Shown piece after piece: positions 24,864 through 33,458 of a DNA stretch of 64,000 bases. The stretch is from NCBI GenBank assembly GCA_946998205.1, contig CAMPYJ010000007.1:15810-79809 (forward strand), written 5' to 3'. The first letter of the stretch is position 1; each line of letters begins with the position of its first letter. The translations under genes were made by a program, and so were the position numbers. The notes under the pieces are model-generated. The model was given only the letters and a program-made list of their open reading frames with translations, searched no databases and was not told the origin of the DNA. The stretch comes from an uncultured Prevotella sp. Lineage in GTDB: Bacteria > Bacteroidota > Bacteroidia > Bacteroidales > Bacteroidaceae.

Positions 24864-27134
24864 TTACATAATTTGTTGTATCTCTTGCAAGCCTTTTACT
24901 TTTTTCAAGCTGTTGATGATGTTCTTTACCTCTTGCCGGTTATGGACGAGCACCTCGATTTTTCCCGTGAAGATTCCTTCCTTGCTGGTCAGTGATAGGT
25001 TGTGCATGTTGACGTTCATCTCATCTGAAATGACATCCACCACGTCGTGCAGCATTCCTTGACGGTCGATGCCTCTTATCTCGATGGTTGCGTTGAAAAG
25101 TCGTACGTTGCGCATGTCCCACTTCGCATCCAGCAGTCGGTTGCCGTAGCTTGACTTCAGTTTTCCGGCCACGGGGCAGTTGCGCTTGTGTATCTCTACG
25201 TGATTTTGGTTGTCGATGTACCCCAGTATGTCGTCGCCGGGGATGGGATGGCAGCATGCGGGGAATAGGTAGGTGTCTATGTTGCCGTCGTTGATGACGA
25301 TGGCCTTCTTCCTGTTGAGCGTTTCGTCGACGGTGAGAGGCTCCGTCTTCTTCTCCTGTTCGTCTTTCTTGTCGTGTCCAATGAAAGGAACGTACTTGAG
25401 CCAGTTGCCGGCGGATGATTTCTTCTTTTTCTTGTTCAGCTCGTCCAGGTCTTTCTCTGTCAGGATGACAGACTTGTTGCCGATGCACAGAAACAGGCTT
25501 TCGTGTTTCTTTAAGTTATGAAACTCGCATAACTTGTCGAGTACGGACGTGGTCATTTCCATGTCATTGCGTTCCAGCCATGCGTTGAGCATGGTCTCGC
25601 CTTGCTTTTGTATCTCTCTGTCGTTTCGCCTGAGGATGGCCTGTATCTTTGCTTTAGCCTTGGCCGTGGTTGCGAAGTTGAGCCATGAGGGCTGCACGTG
25701 TTGTGCCTTGCTGGTTAATATCTCCACCTGATCGCCGCTTTGCAGCTTATGGCTCAGCGGCACCAGCTTGTGGTTGACCTTGGCTCCGATGCAATGACTG
25801 CCCAGCAGGGTGTGTATCTGGAAGGCGAAGTCGAGCGCGGTGCATCCGGCGGGCATGGTCTTGATTTCGCCTTTAGGGGTGAACACGAATATCTCTGAGG
25901 CAAAGAGGTTCAGCTTGATGGCGTCGAGGAAGTCCATGGCGTCGGGCTGCGGGTCGTCCAGAATCTCCTTGATGGTGCGTAGCCATTCGTTCAGTTCGTT
26001 CTCATCCTCGGTGTATTCACCCTTGTCTTTGTATTTCCAGTGAGCTGCGAAGCCTTGTTCGGCCACCTCGTTCATGCGGTCACTGCGTATCTGGACCTCT
26101 ATCCAGCGTCCTTGCTTGCTCATCAAGGTGACGTGCAGCGCTTGGTATCCGTTGGCCTTCGGGTGGTTGAGCCAGTCGCGCAGCCGGTCTGGATGCGACT
26201 TGTAGATGCGGCTGATGGCCACGTATATTTTGAAGCATTCGTCAATCTCGTCTGCCCTTACCTTTGGCGTGAAGATGATTCGCACGGCCAGGATGTCGTA
26301 AATTTCGTCGAAGGTGACGTGCTTGGTCTGCATCTTGTTCCATATGGAGTATGGACTTTTGACCCTTGCTTTCAACTCATAGTCGATGCCCATGGCGTCG
26401 AGGGCTTTCTTGATGGGCTGCGTGAACTGCTCGAAGAGGCGGTCGCGCTGTTCCTTGGTGAATGAAAGCTTGTTGGTGATGTCAGCGTATTCTTCGGGGT
26501 GTTCGAATTTGAAACTGAGGTTTTCCAGCTCGGTCTTGATTTTGTTCAGGCCCAGCCGGTTGGCCAGCGGCGCGTATATATATAAGGTCTCGCCGGCTAT
26601 CTTGTATTGTTTGTTGGCTGGTTGCGATTCCAAGGTGCGCATGTTGTGCAGTCGGTCGCATATCTTGATGAGGATGACGCGGATGTCATCGCTCATGGTG
26701 AGCAGCAGCTTCTTGAAGTTTTCCGCCTGAGCCGAAGCCTTGTCCCCGAAGATTCCCCCGCTGATTTTGGTGAGACCGTCAACGATTTGTGCGATTTTGG
26801 GTCCGAAGATGTTCTCTATGTCCTCAATGGTATAGTCGGTGTCTTCCACCACATCGTGCAGTAGAGCCGAGCAGATGCTGGTGGACCCCAGTCCCATCTC
26901 CTCACAGGCAATCTGCGCTACGGCGATGGGGTGCATGATGTACGGTTCGCCCGAGAGGCGTCTCACGCCTTTGTGTGCCTGGCGCGCGAAGTTGAAGGCC
27001 TTGGTGATGATGTCTACCTTCTTTCTGTGTCGGGATGCCAGATAGGTGTCCAGCAGATGTTGGAACGCATCTTGGATCTTCTTTTCTTCCAGCTCTTCTT
27101 TTTTCACTCTATCTTGAGTCTCTTGATTGTCCAT
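24864..27134 (-). CDS. RelA/SpoT bifunctional (p)ppGpp synthetase/hydrolase
   Basis: 756 residues, the Rel length. It makes and degrades the stringent-response alarmone in the cytoplasm. The HD hydrolase domain has MHPIAVAQIACEEMG and ALLHDVVEDT (H93, D94). The synthetase domain has SPYSIWNKM, YDILAVRIIF, GYQALHVTLMS and VEQ-type VQIRSDRMNEVAEQGFAAHWKYK. A TGS domain follows (VFTPKGEIKTMPAGCTALDFAFQIH) and an ACT domain is at the C-terminus (RGIDRQGMLHDVVDVIS). Both active sites look intact, so it is probably bifunctional. It ends the minus-strand run that starts with parA; the gap to the lytic transglycosylase gene is 28 bases. Confidence 0.95.
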   Translation of the reverse strand: MDNQETQDRVKKEELEEKKIQDAFQHLLDTYLASRHRKKVDIITKAFNFARQAHKGVRRLSGEPYIMHPIAVAQIACEEMGLGSTSICSALLHDVVEDTDYTIEDIENIFGPKIAQIVDGLTKISGGIFGDKASAQAENFKKLLLTMSDDIRVILIKICDRLHNMRTLESQPANKQYKIAGETLYIYAPLANRLGLNKIKTELENLSFKFEHPEEYADITNKLSFTKEQRDRLFEQFTQPIKKALDAMGIDYELKARVKSPYSIWNKMQTKHVTFDEIYDILAVRIIFTPKVRADEIDECFKIYVAISRIYKSHPDRLRDWLNHPKANGYQALHVTLMSKQGRWIEVQIRSDRMNEVAEQGFAAHWKYKDKGEYTEDENELNEWLRTIKEILDDPQPDAMDFLDAIKLNLFASEIFVFTPKGEIKTMPAGCTALDFAFQIHTLLGSHCIGAKVNHKLVPLSHKLQSGDQVEILTSKAQHVQPSWLNFATTAKAKAKIQAILRRNDREIQKQGETMLNAWLERNDMEMTTSVLDKLCEFHNLKKHESLFLCIGNKSVILTEKDLDELNKKKKKSSAGNWLKYVPFIGHDKKDEQEKKTEPLTVDETLNRKKAIVINDGNIDTYLFPACCHPIPGDDILGYIDNQNHVEIHKRNCPVAGKLKSSYGNRLLDAKWDMRNVRLFNATIEIRGIDRQGMLHDVVDVISDEMNVNMHNLSLTSKEGIFTGKIEVLVHNRQEVKNIINSLKKVKGLQEIQQIM

Positions 27135-27162
27135 ACGCTATTCTCCCCATGGTGTTTGAGCG

Positions 27163-28530
27163 TTACTTCACCTTTATTTTCTTTCCTTTCCTGATGCTGT
27201 TGCCTTTCAGTCCGTTGAGCTTCTTGAGTTTCTTGACGGTGGTATGGTTGCGGGCGGCTATTTCGGATAACGTGTCTCCACCTCTGATGGTGACAGACTT
27301 GCTTGCCGGTTTTCTTTTTCTGCTGCTGCGCGGCGATTTGCGTCTGTCGGCCTTTCCTTTGCTTCTGCCGCGGCTCTTGTGTGAGCAGGATGCTGATGTC
27401 CTGCTGCCCGAGCAGCTGGGTGTCTCTTGCTCCACTTCCACCTCTGAGCGCTTGGTAAGCAGTGCGTCGGCATCGTACGCATACACGGAGCCTTCATGGT
27501 CGATGAACGAATTGATTTTGTCCACGGGCAGGCGGAGGGTGGATGGTTTGGTGTATCCGATGACGATGTCCTTGCGATATTGCGGGTTGAGCGCCCGTAT
27601 GAGTTCCTCGTCCATGTTCAGTACATGTGCTATTTGCTTGAAGTGGACGTCTTGGTTTACGAGGATGGTGTCTGTCTTGGCCGGCAAGTCAGCTGTCATT
27701 GGGCAGATGTTGTGCTCGCAGTAGTAGTTCATGATGTAGTTGGCGGCGATGAACGCCGGTACATAGCCTCGTGTTTCGCGTGGCAAGTAGGGGTATATTT
27801 TCCAGTAATCCTTGCTACCACCGGCGCGATGGATGGCCTGCGTGAGTTTTTCCGGACCGCAGTTGTAGGCTGCGATGACCAGGTTCCAGTCACCGAAGAT
27901 GCGGTATAGGTCGCTCAGGTAGTTGGCTGCGGCGTACGAAGACTTGATGGGATCGCACCGCTCGTCAAGCAATGAGTTGATTTCCAAACCGTAATTCTTC
28001 GCGGTGTCCAGCATGAATTGCCACAGTCCCGTGGCTCCTACGCGCGACACGGCCTTGGGATTGAGGCCCGATTCGATTACCGGCAGGTATTTCAGCTCAA
28101 GTGGTAGGTTGTAAGTTTCCAAGGCCTGTTCGAAGATGGGCATGTAGAAGTTGGTGGTGCCGAGCATGATGGCTACGGCGTTGCGCAGCTCATTGCTGTA
28201 ACGATCGATGAACTTTTGCACCACGTTGTTGTATGGCATCTCCATGATGGTGGGCAGGCGGCGCAGGCGATCTTTGTACACCTCTGGCCCGTAAGTCTTG
28301 TTCACGTTCGGGAAGTTGCAATCGGTGTCGCGTCTCAGGTAAGTCTTGGTGTGGTAAAGGTGAAGCAGACTGTCGGTCTCAGACGTCATGGCTTCGGGTA
28401 AGTCAAATGTCTCGTTCTCACCTTTCTCATTCGTCACGGTGATTTCCGTATCGTCATCGGCGACCTGCGCTTGCAGCGATGATGAGAATGCGACAAGCAG
28501 GGTGACGGTGAATAAATAAATTTTCCTCAT
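27163..28530 (-). CDS. Lytic transglycosylase with LysM domain (MltD-like)
   Basis: 455 residues with a signal peptide (MRKIYLFTVTLLVAFSSSLQAQ). The SLT catalytic domain spans about residues 130-265: LPLELKYLPVIESGLNPKAV with catalytic E153, GATGLWQFM, and AAYNCGPEKL. A basic linker of serine, arginine and lysine (about 375-405) leads to a C-terminal LysM peptidoglycan-binding domain (RGGDTLSEIAARNHTTVKKL). It cleaves the glycan strands of peptidoglycan in the periplasm. It lies between DUF5683 (43 bases) and relA (28 bases) and is probably cotranscribed with the parAB genes, linking wall turnover and chromosome segregation (inference). Confidence 0.92.
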   Translation of the reverse strand: MRKIYLFTVTLLVAFSSSLQAQVADDDTEITVTNEKGENETFDLPEAMTSETDSLLHLYHTKTYLRRDTDCNFPNVNKTYGPEVYKDRLRRLPTIMEMPYNNVVQKFIDRYSNELRNAVAIMLGTTNFYMPIFEQALETYNLPLELKYLPVIESGLNPKAVSRVGATGLWQFMLDTAKNYGLEINSLLDERCDPIKSSYAAANYLSDLYRIFGDWNLVIAAYNCGPEKLTQAIHRAGGSKDYWKIYPYLPRETRGYVPAFIAANYIMNYYCEHNICPMTADLPAKTDTILVNQDVHFKQIAHVLNMDEELIRALNPQYRKDIVIGYTKPSTLRLPVDKINSFIDHEGSVYAYDADALLTKRSEVEVEQETPSCSGSRTSASCSHKSRGRSKGKADRRKSPRSSRKRKPASKSVTIRGGDTLSEIAARNHTTVKKLKKLNGLKGNSIRKGKKIKVK

Positions 28531-28573
28531 GATTGGTTTCTTGTCTGTTTGGTTTGATGGGCTGCCTTTTGTT

Positions 28574-29320
28574 TCAGAAGTTGAGACTGCAATGAATGCC
28601 CAGGCCCCCTGACGCCAGGGGATTCCTGTTCATGTTGGAGTTGACAACCGCGGGTTCTATGCGCAATGTCAAGTCATCGGAGATGTCAAACTCTGATAGA
28701 GAGGCGTCGACGTAGGCGTCGATAACCGACAAGGCGTAGACCCCGATAAGCGTGAAGAAACTCAAGTCGCGCCAACGGCGGTAGCGGTCTTTGCGCTTTC
28801 TGAACAGTTCCTTGTATCTTTCGATGTTTGAGGCGTCTATTTTGTTGCCTAAATGCAGAAACTGGTTGTAGCTCTGCGATTGCGGATCGTTGTCCATCAG
28901 GTCGATGTAAGCTTGCGAATAGTCGTGATACATCTGGTTGTTCCAGCGCATGGCATAGTAGCAGCCCACGAAACCACCATATACAATGGGCAGTTTCCAA
29001 TATTTCCGGTTGTAGATTTGGCCAGCTCCAGGCAGGACGACAGCCAGCCACATGGCTCGTTTGGCGTCGGGTCGCCAGGTGTTCCAGTCGCGCTTGACCT
29101 TCTTCGCGGTTTCTCCTGTCCCTGCGAAGACAAGGGTGCCTGATGGGTTGATGGCCTTTTCTGCGGGAATGGCCTTGCTGTTGTCCTCTCCGGCGATGAC
29201 GCGTGGTGTGGCGTCCTTGATGCTGTCGCCCGCTTGGGTCTGCGCTTGACACCATGCGGCGCACAGCAGGATGAAGCACGTCAGGCTGATACGAAGGGAC
29301 GATGATGGGTTGTCACGCAT
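28574..29320 (-). CDS. DUF5683 membrane protein
   Basis: 248 residues from the ATG at 29318-29320; a GTG three codons upstream is possible. It has an N-terminal signal sequence (ISLTCFILLCAAWCQAQ). The diagnostic segment AMWLAVVLPGAGQIYNRKYWKLPIVYGGFVG, including a hydrophobic stretch, is at about residues 88-120; a second hydrophobic stretch around 187-197 (FFTLIGVYALSVID) precedes the C-terminal region. This is a Bacteroidetes family of unknown function, frequently next to parB. It lies 18 bases after parB and 43 bases before the lytic transglycosylase gene, so cotranscription is likely. I infer an envelope role from the membrane segments and neighbours. Confidence 0.85.
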   Translation of the reverse strand: MRDNPSSSLRISLTCFILLCAAWCQAQTQAGDSIKDATPRVIAGEDNSKAIPAEKAINPSGTLVFAGTGETAKKVKRDWNTWRPDAKRAMWLAVVLPGAGQIYNRKYWKLPIVYGGFVGCYYAMRWNNQMYHDYSQAYIDLMDNDPQSQSYNQFLHLGNKIDASNIERYKELFRKRKDRYRRWRDLSFFTLIGVYALSVIDAYVDASLSEFDISDDLTLRIEPAVVNSNMNRNPLASGGLGIHCSLNF

Positions 29321-29338
29321 GGTTTTCACGAAAGTAAC

Positions 29339-30247
29339 TTAGTCTTTCAGTTTGTCAAAGATGTTCATCAGTCGTTCCAATTCCTGTTCGTTGGCGAAAG
29401 GAATGCTGATTTTTCCTTTCCCCTTGGCGCTGCATGTCATTTGTACCTTTGTCTTCAAGAACGTGGACAAGCGCTGTCTCAGCACGTCAAATTCCTGTGG
29501 TGCGCCGTTCTTTTCCGATGCCTGTTTCTCCGATTTCCGCAGGTCACCGCCGTTCTTGAGTTGTTGTGCCAGCTCTTCCACCTTTCTCACCGAGTAGCCA
29601 TTCTTCTGTACTTCCTTGAACAGCTTGATTTGCAGCGACGGACTTTCTACGGCCAACAAAGCCCGGGCGTGCCCCATGTCAATCTCTTTCTTCTGCAAGG
29701 CCATCTGTACTTGAGCCGGCAGCTTGAGCAAGCGCAGGTAATTGGTGATGGCCGTGCGGCTCTTTCCCACATGCTTGGACACCTTCTCTTGTGTCATTCC
29801 GCTCTTTTCCATGAGCTTTTCGTAAGCCAGTGCGATTTCGATGGCGTTGAGGTCTTCGCGCTGAATGTTCTCCACCAATGCCATCTCCATGACAGTTTCG
29901 TCGTCTATGGTCCGAATATACGCGGGTATGGATTCCAAACCAACTATTTGCGAGGCGCGCCAACGACGCTCACCCGCTACGATTTGATACCTGTCGGCGG
30001 CCACTTGGCGCAGCGTGATGGGTTGAATGATGCCAATCTCCCGAATACTGGATGCCAGTTCTTCCAAAGCATCTTGGTCAAATTCGCGGCGTGGCTGGTT
30101 GGGATTGGCTTCAATTTGTTCGATGGGCACCTCGTTGATGGTTGAACTGCCCTGCGTTTGTATGTTGTCTGTCGAAATGAGAGCGTCGAGCCCGCGTCCT
30201 AACGCCGGGGCTTTTATAGAATGACTATATTTTTTTCGTACTGCCAT
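29339..30247 (-). CDS. parB: Chromosome-partitioning protein ParB
   Basis: 302 residues. N-terminal basic leader, then the CTPase/ParB domain (IEQIEANPNQPRREFDQDALEELASSI, about 44-70; GERRWRASQIVG, about 98-109), the central helix-turn-helix (MTQEKVSKHVGKSRTAITNYLRLLKLP, about 149-175) and a C-terminal dimerisation domain. It loads on parS sites and with ParA segregates the origin region. It follows parA by 132 bases, with a hairpin in the gap. No parS palindrome was recognised in the window by eye. Confidence 0.95.
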   Translation of the reverse strand: MAVRKKYSHSIKAPALGRGLDALISTDNIQTQGSSTINEVPIEQIEANPNQPRREFDQDALEELASSIREIGIIQPITLRQVAADRYQIVAGERRWRASQIVGLESIPAYIRTIDDETVMEMALVENIQREDLNAIEIALAYEKLMEKSGMTQEKVSKHVGKSRTAITNYLRLLKLPAQVQMALQKKEIDMGHARALLAVESPSLQIKLFKEVQKNGYSVRKVEELAQQLKNGGDLRKSEKQASEKNGAPQEFDVLRQRLSTFLKTKVQMTCSAKGKGKISIPFANEQELERLMNIFDKLKD

Positions 30248-30335
30248 GTGTTTGTTTTTCTTATTGGGAAGATGGAGAATGGTGGTTCTGGTCTTGAATG
30301 GAACGACGGAGAGTGTGTGCTAACGCTGGCTGAAG

Positions 30336-30367
30336 AAGATTGCGGAATACCGGTGTTCCGCAGTCTT
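30336..30367 (-). other. Hairpin between parA and parB
   Basis: AAGATTGCGGAA (30336-30347) pairs with TTCCGCAGTCTT (30356-30367) apart from one wobble position. No T run follows on the minus strand, so it may be a processing or attenuation element rather than a terminator. Confidence 0.5.
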
Positions 30368-30379
30368 GGCGCCAGCTGT

Positions 30380-31144
30380 TCAAGCGTTCTTGTTGATGAT
30401 TTCCTTGGCCAGGGCCAGGTGGTTCTTGGCCCCCGACGAGTCGGCGTCGTACAGGATGACCGGCAATCCGTGGCTCGGACTTTCGCTGAGCTTCACGTTT
30501 CGCTGAATCACCGTCTTGAAAACCAGCTCCTGGAAGTGCCGCTTCACCTCGTCGTATATCTGGTTGGCCAGTCGCAGGCGACTGTCGTACATCGTCAGGA
30601 GAAAACCTTCGATTTCCAACTTCGGGTTCAGTTTGCTCTTGATAATCTTGATGGTGTTGAGCAGTTTGCTGATACCTTCCAAGGCGAAATATTCACATTG
30701 CACGGGAATGATGACCGAGTCGGATGCCGTAAGTGCGTTCACCGTGATCAAGCCCAGTGATGGACTGCAGTCGATGAGTATGTAATCGTAGTCTTCGCGG
30801 ATGGGATCCAAAATATTCTTGATTACTTTTTCACGGTTGTCCAGGTTCAGCATCTCTATCTCCGCACCCACCAGGTCGATGTGGCTCGGTATGATGTCCA
30901 GTCCGGTAATGTCTGTTGTGTAGATGGCGTCGCGCACGTCAGCCTTGTTGATGATGCATTCGTATAGCGAACAGTCCACCTCCTTGATGTCTACGCCCAG
31001 ACCGCTGGAGGCGTTGGCCTGCGGGTCGGCATCGACGATGAGTACCGATTCCTCGAGCGTAGCCAAAGATGCGCCCAGATTGATGGTGGTGGTGGTTTTG
31101 CCTACACCGCCTTTTTGATTCGCTAAAGATATGATTTTTCCCAT
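30380..31144 (-). CDS. parA: Chromosome-partitioning ATPase ParA
   Basis: 254 residues from the ATG at 31142-31144. The open frame extends further upstream but crosses the -7 box at 31178-31185, so the internal start giving MGKIISLANQKGGVGKTT is chosen. The deviant Walker A motif KGGVGKTT is at residues 11-18, the VDADPQANASSGLG segment and the YILIDCSPSLGLITVNAL Walker B region follow. It is a DNA-binding ATPase that pulls ParB-parS complexes apart. It is the first gene of a probable operon parA-parB-DUF5683-lytic transglycosylase-relA and is divergent from surE. Confidence 0.96.
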   Translation of the reverse strand: MGKIISLANQKGGVGKTTTTINLGASLATLEESVLIVDADPQANASSGLGVDIKEVDCSLYECIINKADVRDAIYTTDITGLDIIPSHIDLVGAEIEMLNLDNREKVIKNILDPIREDYDYILIDCSPSLGLITVNALTASDSVIIPVQCEYFALEGISKLLNTIKIIKSKLNPKLEIEGFLLTMYDSRLRLANQIYDEVKRHFQELVFKTVIQRNVKLSESPSHGLPVILYDADSSGAKNHLALAKEIINKNA

Positions 31145-31177
31145 TTTCAGTATCTTTCTAATGACTTTAAATTGATG

Positions 31178-31185
31178 CAAAGTTA
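31178..31185 (-). promoter_or_regulatory. -7 promoter box of parA
   Basis: TAACTTTG on the minus strand, 33 bases before the parA ATG. Confidence 0.5.
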
Positions 31186-31339
31186 CATATTTTGTATGAC
31201 AAAGTAACCATTTAAACTTTTTTTCGTACTTTTGCATGAGAATTAATAGGAACATCACCTGCCGAATCAAGTAAATTTATTCTCTCACTTCAGAATGTTT
31301 TCCTTGAGCTTTCCGGCTTGATTAAACGCGTTAAAAGAC

Positions 31340-32113
31340 ATGCAGACAGAGCGACCCCTGATTTTGATTTCAAACGATGACGGCTATCATTCACCCGGCA
31401 TTCATGCCTTGGTAGACATGGTTTCCGATTTGGCAGATGTACTGGTCTGCGCACCAGAGGCAGCTCGTTCGGGCTTTTCGTGCGCCTTTTCGGCCGTGGA
31501 TTATCTGCGTTTGAAACGCAGGAACGATATCGGGACAGCTCAAGTGTGGTCGTGCAGCGGTACGCCGGTCGACTGTGTGAAGCTGGCTCTCGACCAGCTG
31601 TGTCCCAACCGAAGGCCTGATCTCATCCTGGGCGGTATCAACCACGGGGACAATTCGTCTGTGAACAACCACTATTCGGGCACCATGGGCATCGCCATGG
31701 AAGGCTGCATGAAGTACATCCCATCGGTGGCGTTCTCCAGTTGCTATTACAATGAAGACGCAAACCTTGAGCCCGTGCGGCCTTATGTGGTGCGATTGGT
31801 GAAAAAGGTGCTTACCGAAGGGCTTCCAAAGGGTGTCTGCCTGAACGTCAACTTCCCCGCGGAGGAGTCTTTCCGAGGGTTAAAGGTGTGTCGCATGACC
31901 TATGGAAGATGGGTGGATGAAATCGTCACGGCGCGTCATCCTCGTGGCTACGATTACTATTGGGTAGTGGGTAGGTATCAAAACGATGAACCTGAAAATA
32001 CCGATACCGACCAGTGGGCACTCAATCATGGCTATGTCGCCGTCACACCCACCACCATGGATGTGACCGCTTATGAGTTTTTGTCTAAAATAAAGCATTG
32101 GGACGCCGGGTGA
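31340..32113 (+). CDS. surE: 5'/3'-nucleotidase SurE
   Basis: 257 residues. It dephosphorylates nucleoside monophosphates. The N-terminal LILISNDDGYHSPGIHAL has the metal-binding ND-D pair (about residues 13-15), followed by VCAPEAARSGFSCAFS, CSGTPVDCVKLAL and GGINHGDNSSVNNHYSGTMGIAMEG, all family hallmarks. It starts about 195 bases from the divergent parA and is followed after 62 bases by lpxB on the same strand; a surE-lpxB pair is frequent in Bacteroidetes and suggests one transcript. Confidence 0.95.
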   Translation: MQTERPLILISNDDGYHSPGIHALVDMVSDLADVLVCAPEAARSGFSCAFSAVDYLRLKRRNDIGTAQVWSCSGTPVDCVKLALDQLCPNRRPDLILGGINHGDNSSVNNHYSGTMGIAMEGCMKYIPSVAFSSCYYNEDANLEPVRPYVVRLVKKVLTEGLPKGVCLNVNFPAEESFRGLKVCRMTYGRWVDEIVTARHPRGYDYYWVVGRYQNDEPENTDTDQWALNHGYVAVTPTTMDVTAYEFLSKIKHWDAG

Positions 32114-32175
32114 TGCGTGTCTCTCGTTTGTCTAAAGGGCAGAAAACGGGAGAAGCTCAAAATAAAGTGTAGTTT

Positions 32176-33321
32176 ATGCGGTATTATTTAATTGCAGGGG
32201 AGGCCAGCGGTGATTTGCATGCTTCGCACTTGATGATGTCTTTGAGGAGCGAAGACCCAGATGCGCAGTTTCGTTTCTTTGGCGGCGACTTGATGCAGCG
32301 GGTCGGTGGAACGTTGGTCAAACATTATCGTGAGATGGCGTTCATGGGCTTTGTGCCTGTGCTGATGCATCTTCCTGAGATATTAAAAAACATGAAGATT
32401 TGCCGGGCGGACATTCTTCAATGGCATCCCGACGTGGTGATTCTTGTTGATTATCCTGGCTTTAATTTAAAGATTGCCAAGTTTTTGAAGACCCATACTG
32501 ACATTCCCGCCTATTATTACATATCTCCCAAGATATGGGCTTGGAAAGAATATCGCATCAAGTCAATCAAGCGAGATGTCAACGAACTTTTCTCCATCCT
32601 TCCGTTTGAGGTGGATTTCTTTGAAGGCAAACATCACTTTCCCGTTCATTATGTCGGAAATCCCACGGTAGATGAGGTTCGGCAATTCAAAGAAACGTAT
32701 GCTGAAAGTCTTGATGATTTTACGGGGCGGAATGGTCTTGACAGACACAAACCAATCATTGCTTTGCTGGCGGGAAGCCGAAAGCAGGAAATCAAGGACA
32801 ACCTGCCTGCCATGATAGAAGCTGCAAATAAGGTGCCTGGCTATCAAATCGTATTGGCGGGCGCTCCTTCCGTTGATGATTCATGGTATAACCGCTTTCT
32901 GTCAGGCTCAAACGTGAGCATGGTAAAAAATCAAACGTACGCATTGCTGTCACATGCCACCGTGGCTTTGGTGACGAGTGGAACGGCGACGTTAGAGACT
33001 GCTCTCTTGAATGTACCGCAAGTAGTATGTTATAAGACGCCTGTGCCACAACTTGCTCGTTTTGCTTTCAATCATGTCATGACGGTAAAATATATCTCCT
33101 TGGTAAATTTGATTGCGGATAAAGAGATTGTGCCAGAGCTGTTCGCCGACCGTTTTACCGTTCCTCAAATAGCAGATGCGTTGCAGCAAATATTGCCCAA
33201 TCACGCGAATAGGTCTAAAATGCTTCAGGGCTATGCTGACGTCGCTCATTTGTTAGGTGACAAAATTGCTTCCAAAAATGCTGCTCAACTTATGGTGAGG
33301 TTGTTGCAACGTAAACATTAG
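32176..33321 (+). CDS. lpxB: Lipid-A-disaccharide synthase
   Basis: 381 residues. It joins UDP-diacylglucosamine and lipid X to form the lipid A disaccharide at the inner membrane. The N-terminal YYLIAGEASGDLHASHLM is the family signature; the central DVVILVDYPGFNLKIAKFL and YYISPKIWAWKEYRIK and the C-terminal LLAGSRKQEIKDNLP and SGTATLETALLNVPQVVCYK complete a GT-B fold glycosyltransferase. Together with lptD (59933-62791) it shows a conventional lipopolysaccharide-type outer membrane. Confidence 0.96.
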   Translation: MRYYLIAGEASGDLHASHLMMSLRSEDPDAQFRFFGGDLMQRVGGTLVKHYREMAFMGFVPVLMHLPEILKNMKICRADILQWHPDVVILVDYPGFNLKIAKFLKTHTDIPAYYYISPKIWAWKEYRIKSIKRDVNELFSILPFEVDFFEGKHHFPVHYVGNPTVDEVRQFKETYAESLDDFTGRNGLDRHKPIIALLAGSRKQEIKDNLPAMIEAANKVPGYQIVLAGAPSVDDSWYNRFLSGSNVSMVKNQTYALLSHATVALVTSGTATLETALLNVPQVVCYKTPVPQLARFAFNHVMTVKYISLVNLIADKEIVPELFADRFTVPQIADALQQILPNHANRSKMLQGYADVAHLLGDKIASKNAAQLMVRLLQRKH

Positions 33322-33458
33322 ACGCTATTGTTTCATGGCTATTTAGAGAGCAATTCTTTTCCTGGATGCTTTTATTGTTTTCTTTTTGAAGATTGGTACA
33401 AAAAAAAGCAGATGCGTGTAACATTATAATAAACGAGAATTACTGAATAACTTGCGAG

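Noticed and set aside
28574..29329. GTG start at 29329 for the DUF5683 gene
   Set aside because: The ATG at 29320 gives a typical signal-peptide start and better spacing to parB.
29339..31144. parS sites near parAB
   Set aside because: No 14-16-bp palindrome of the GTTnCACGTGnAAC type was seen on reading the window.
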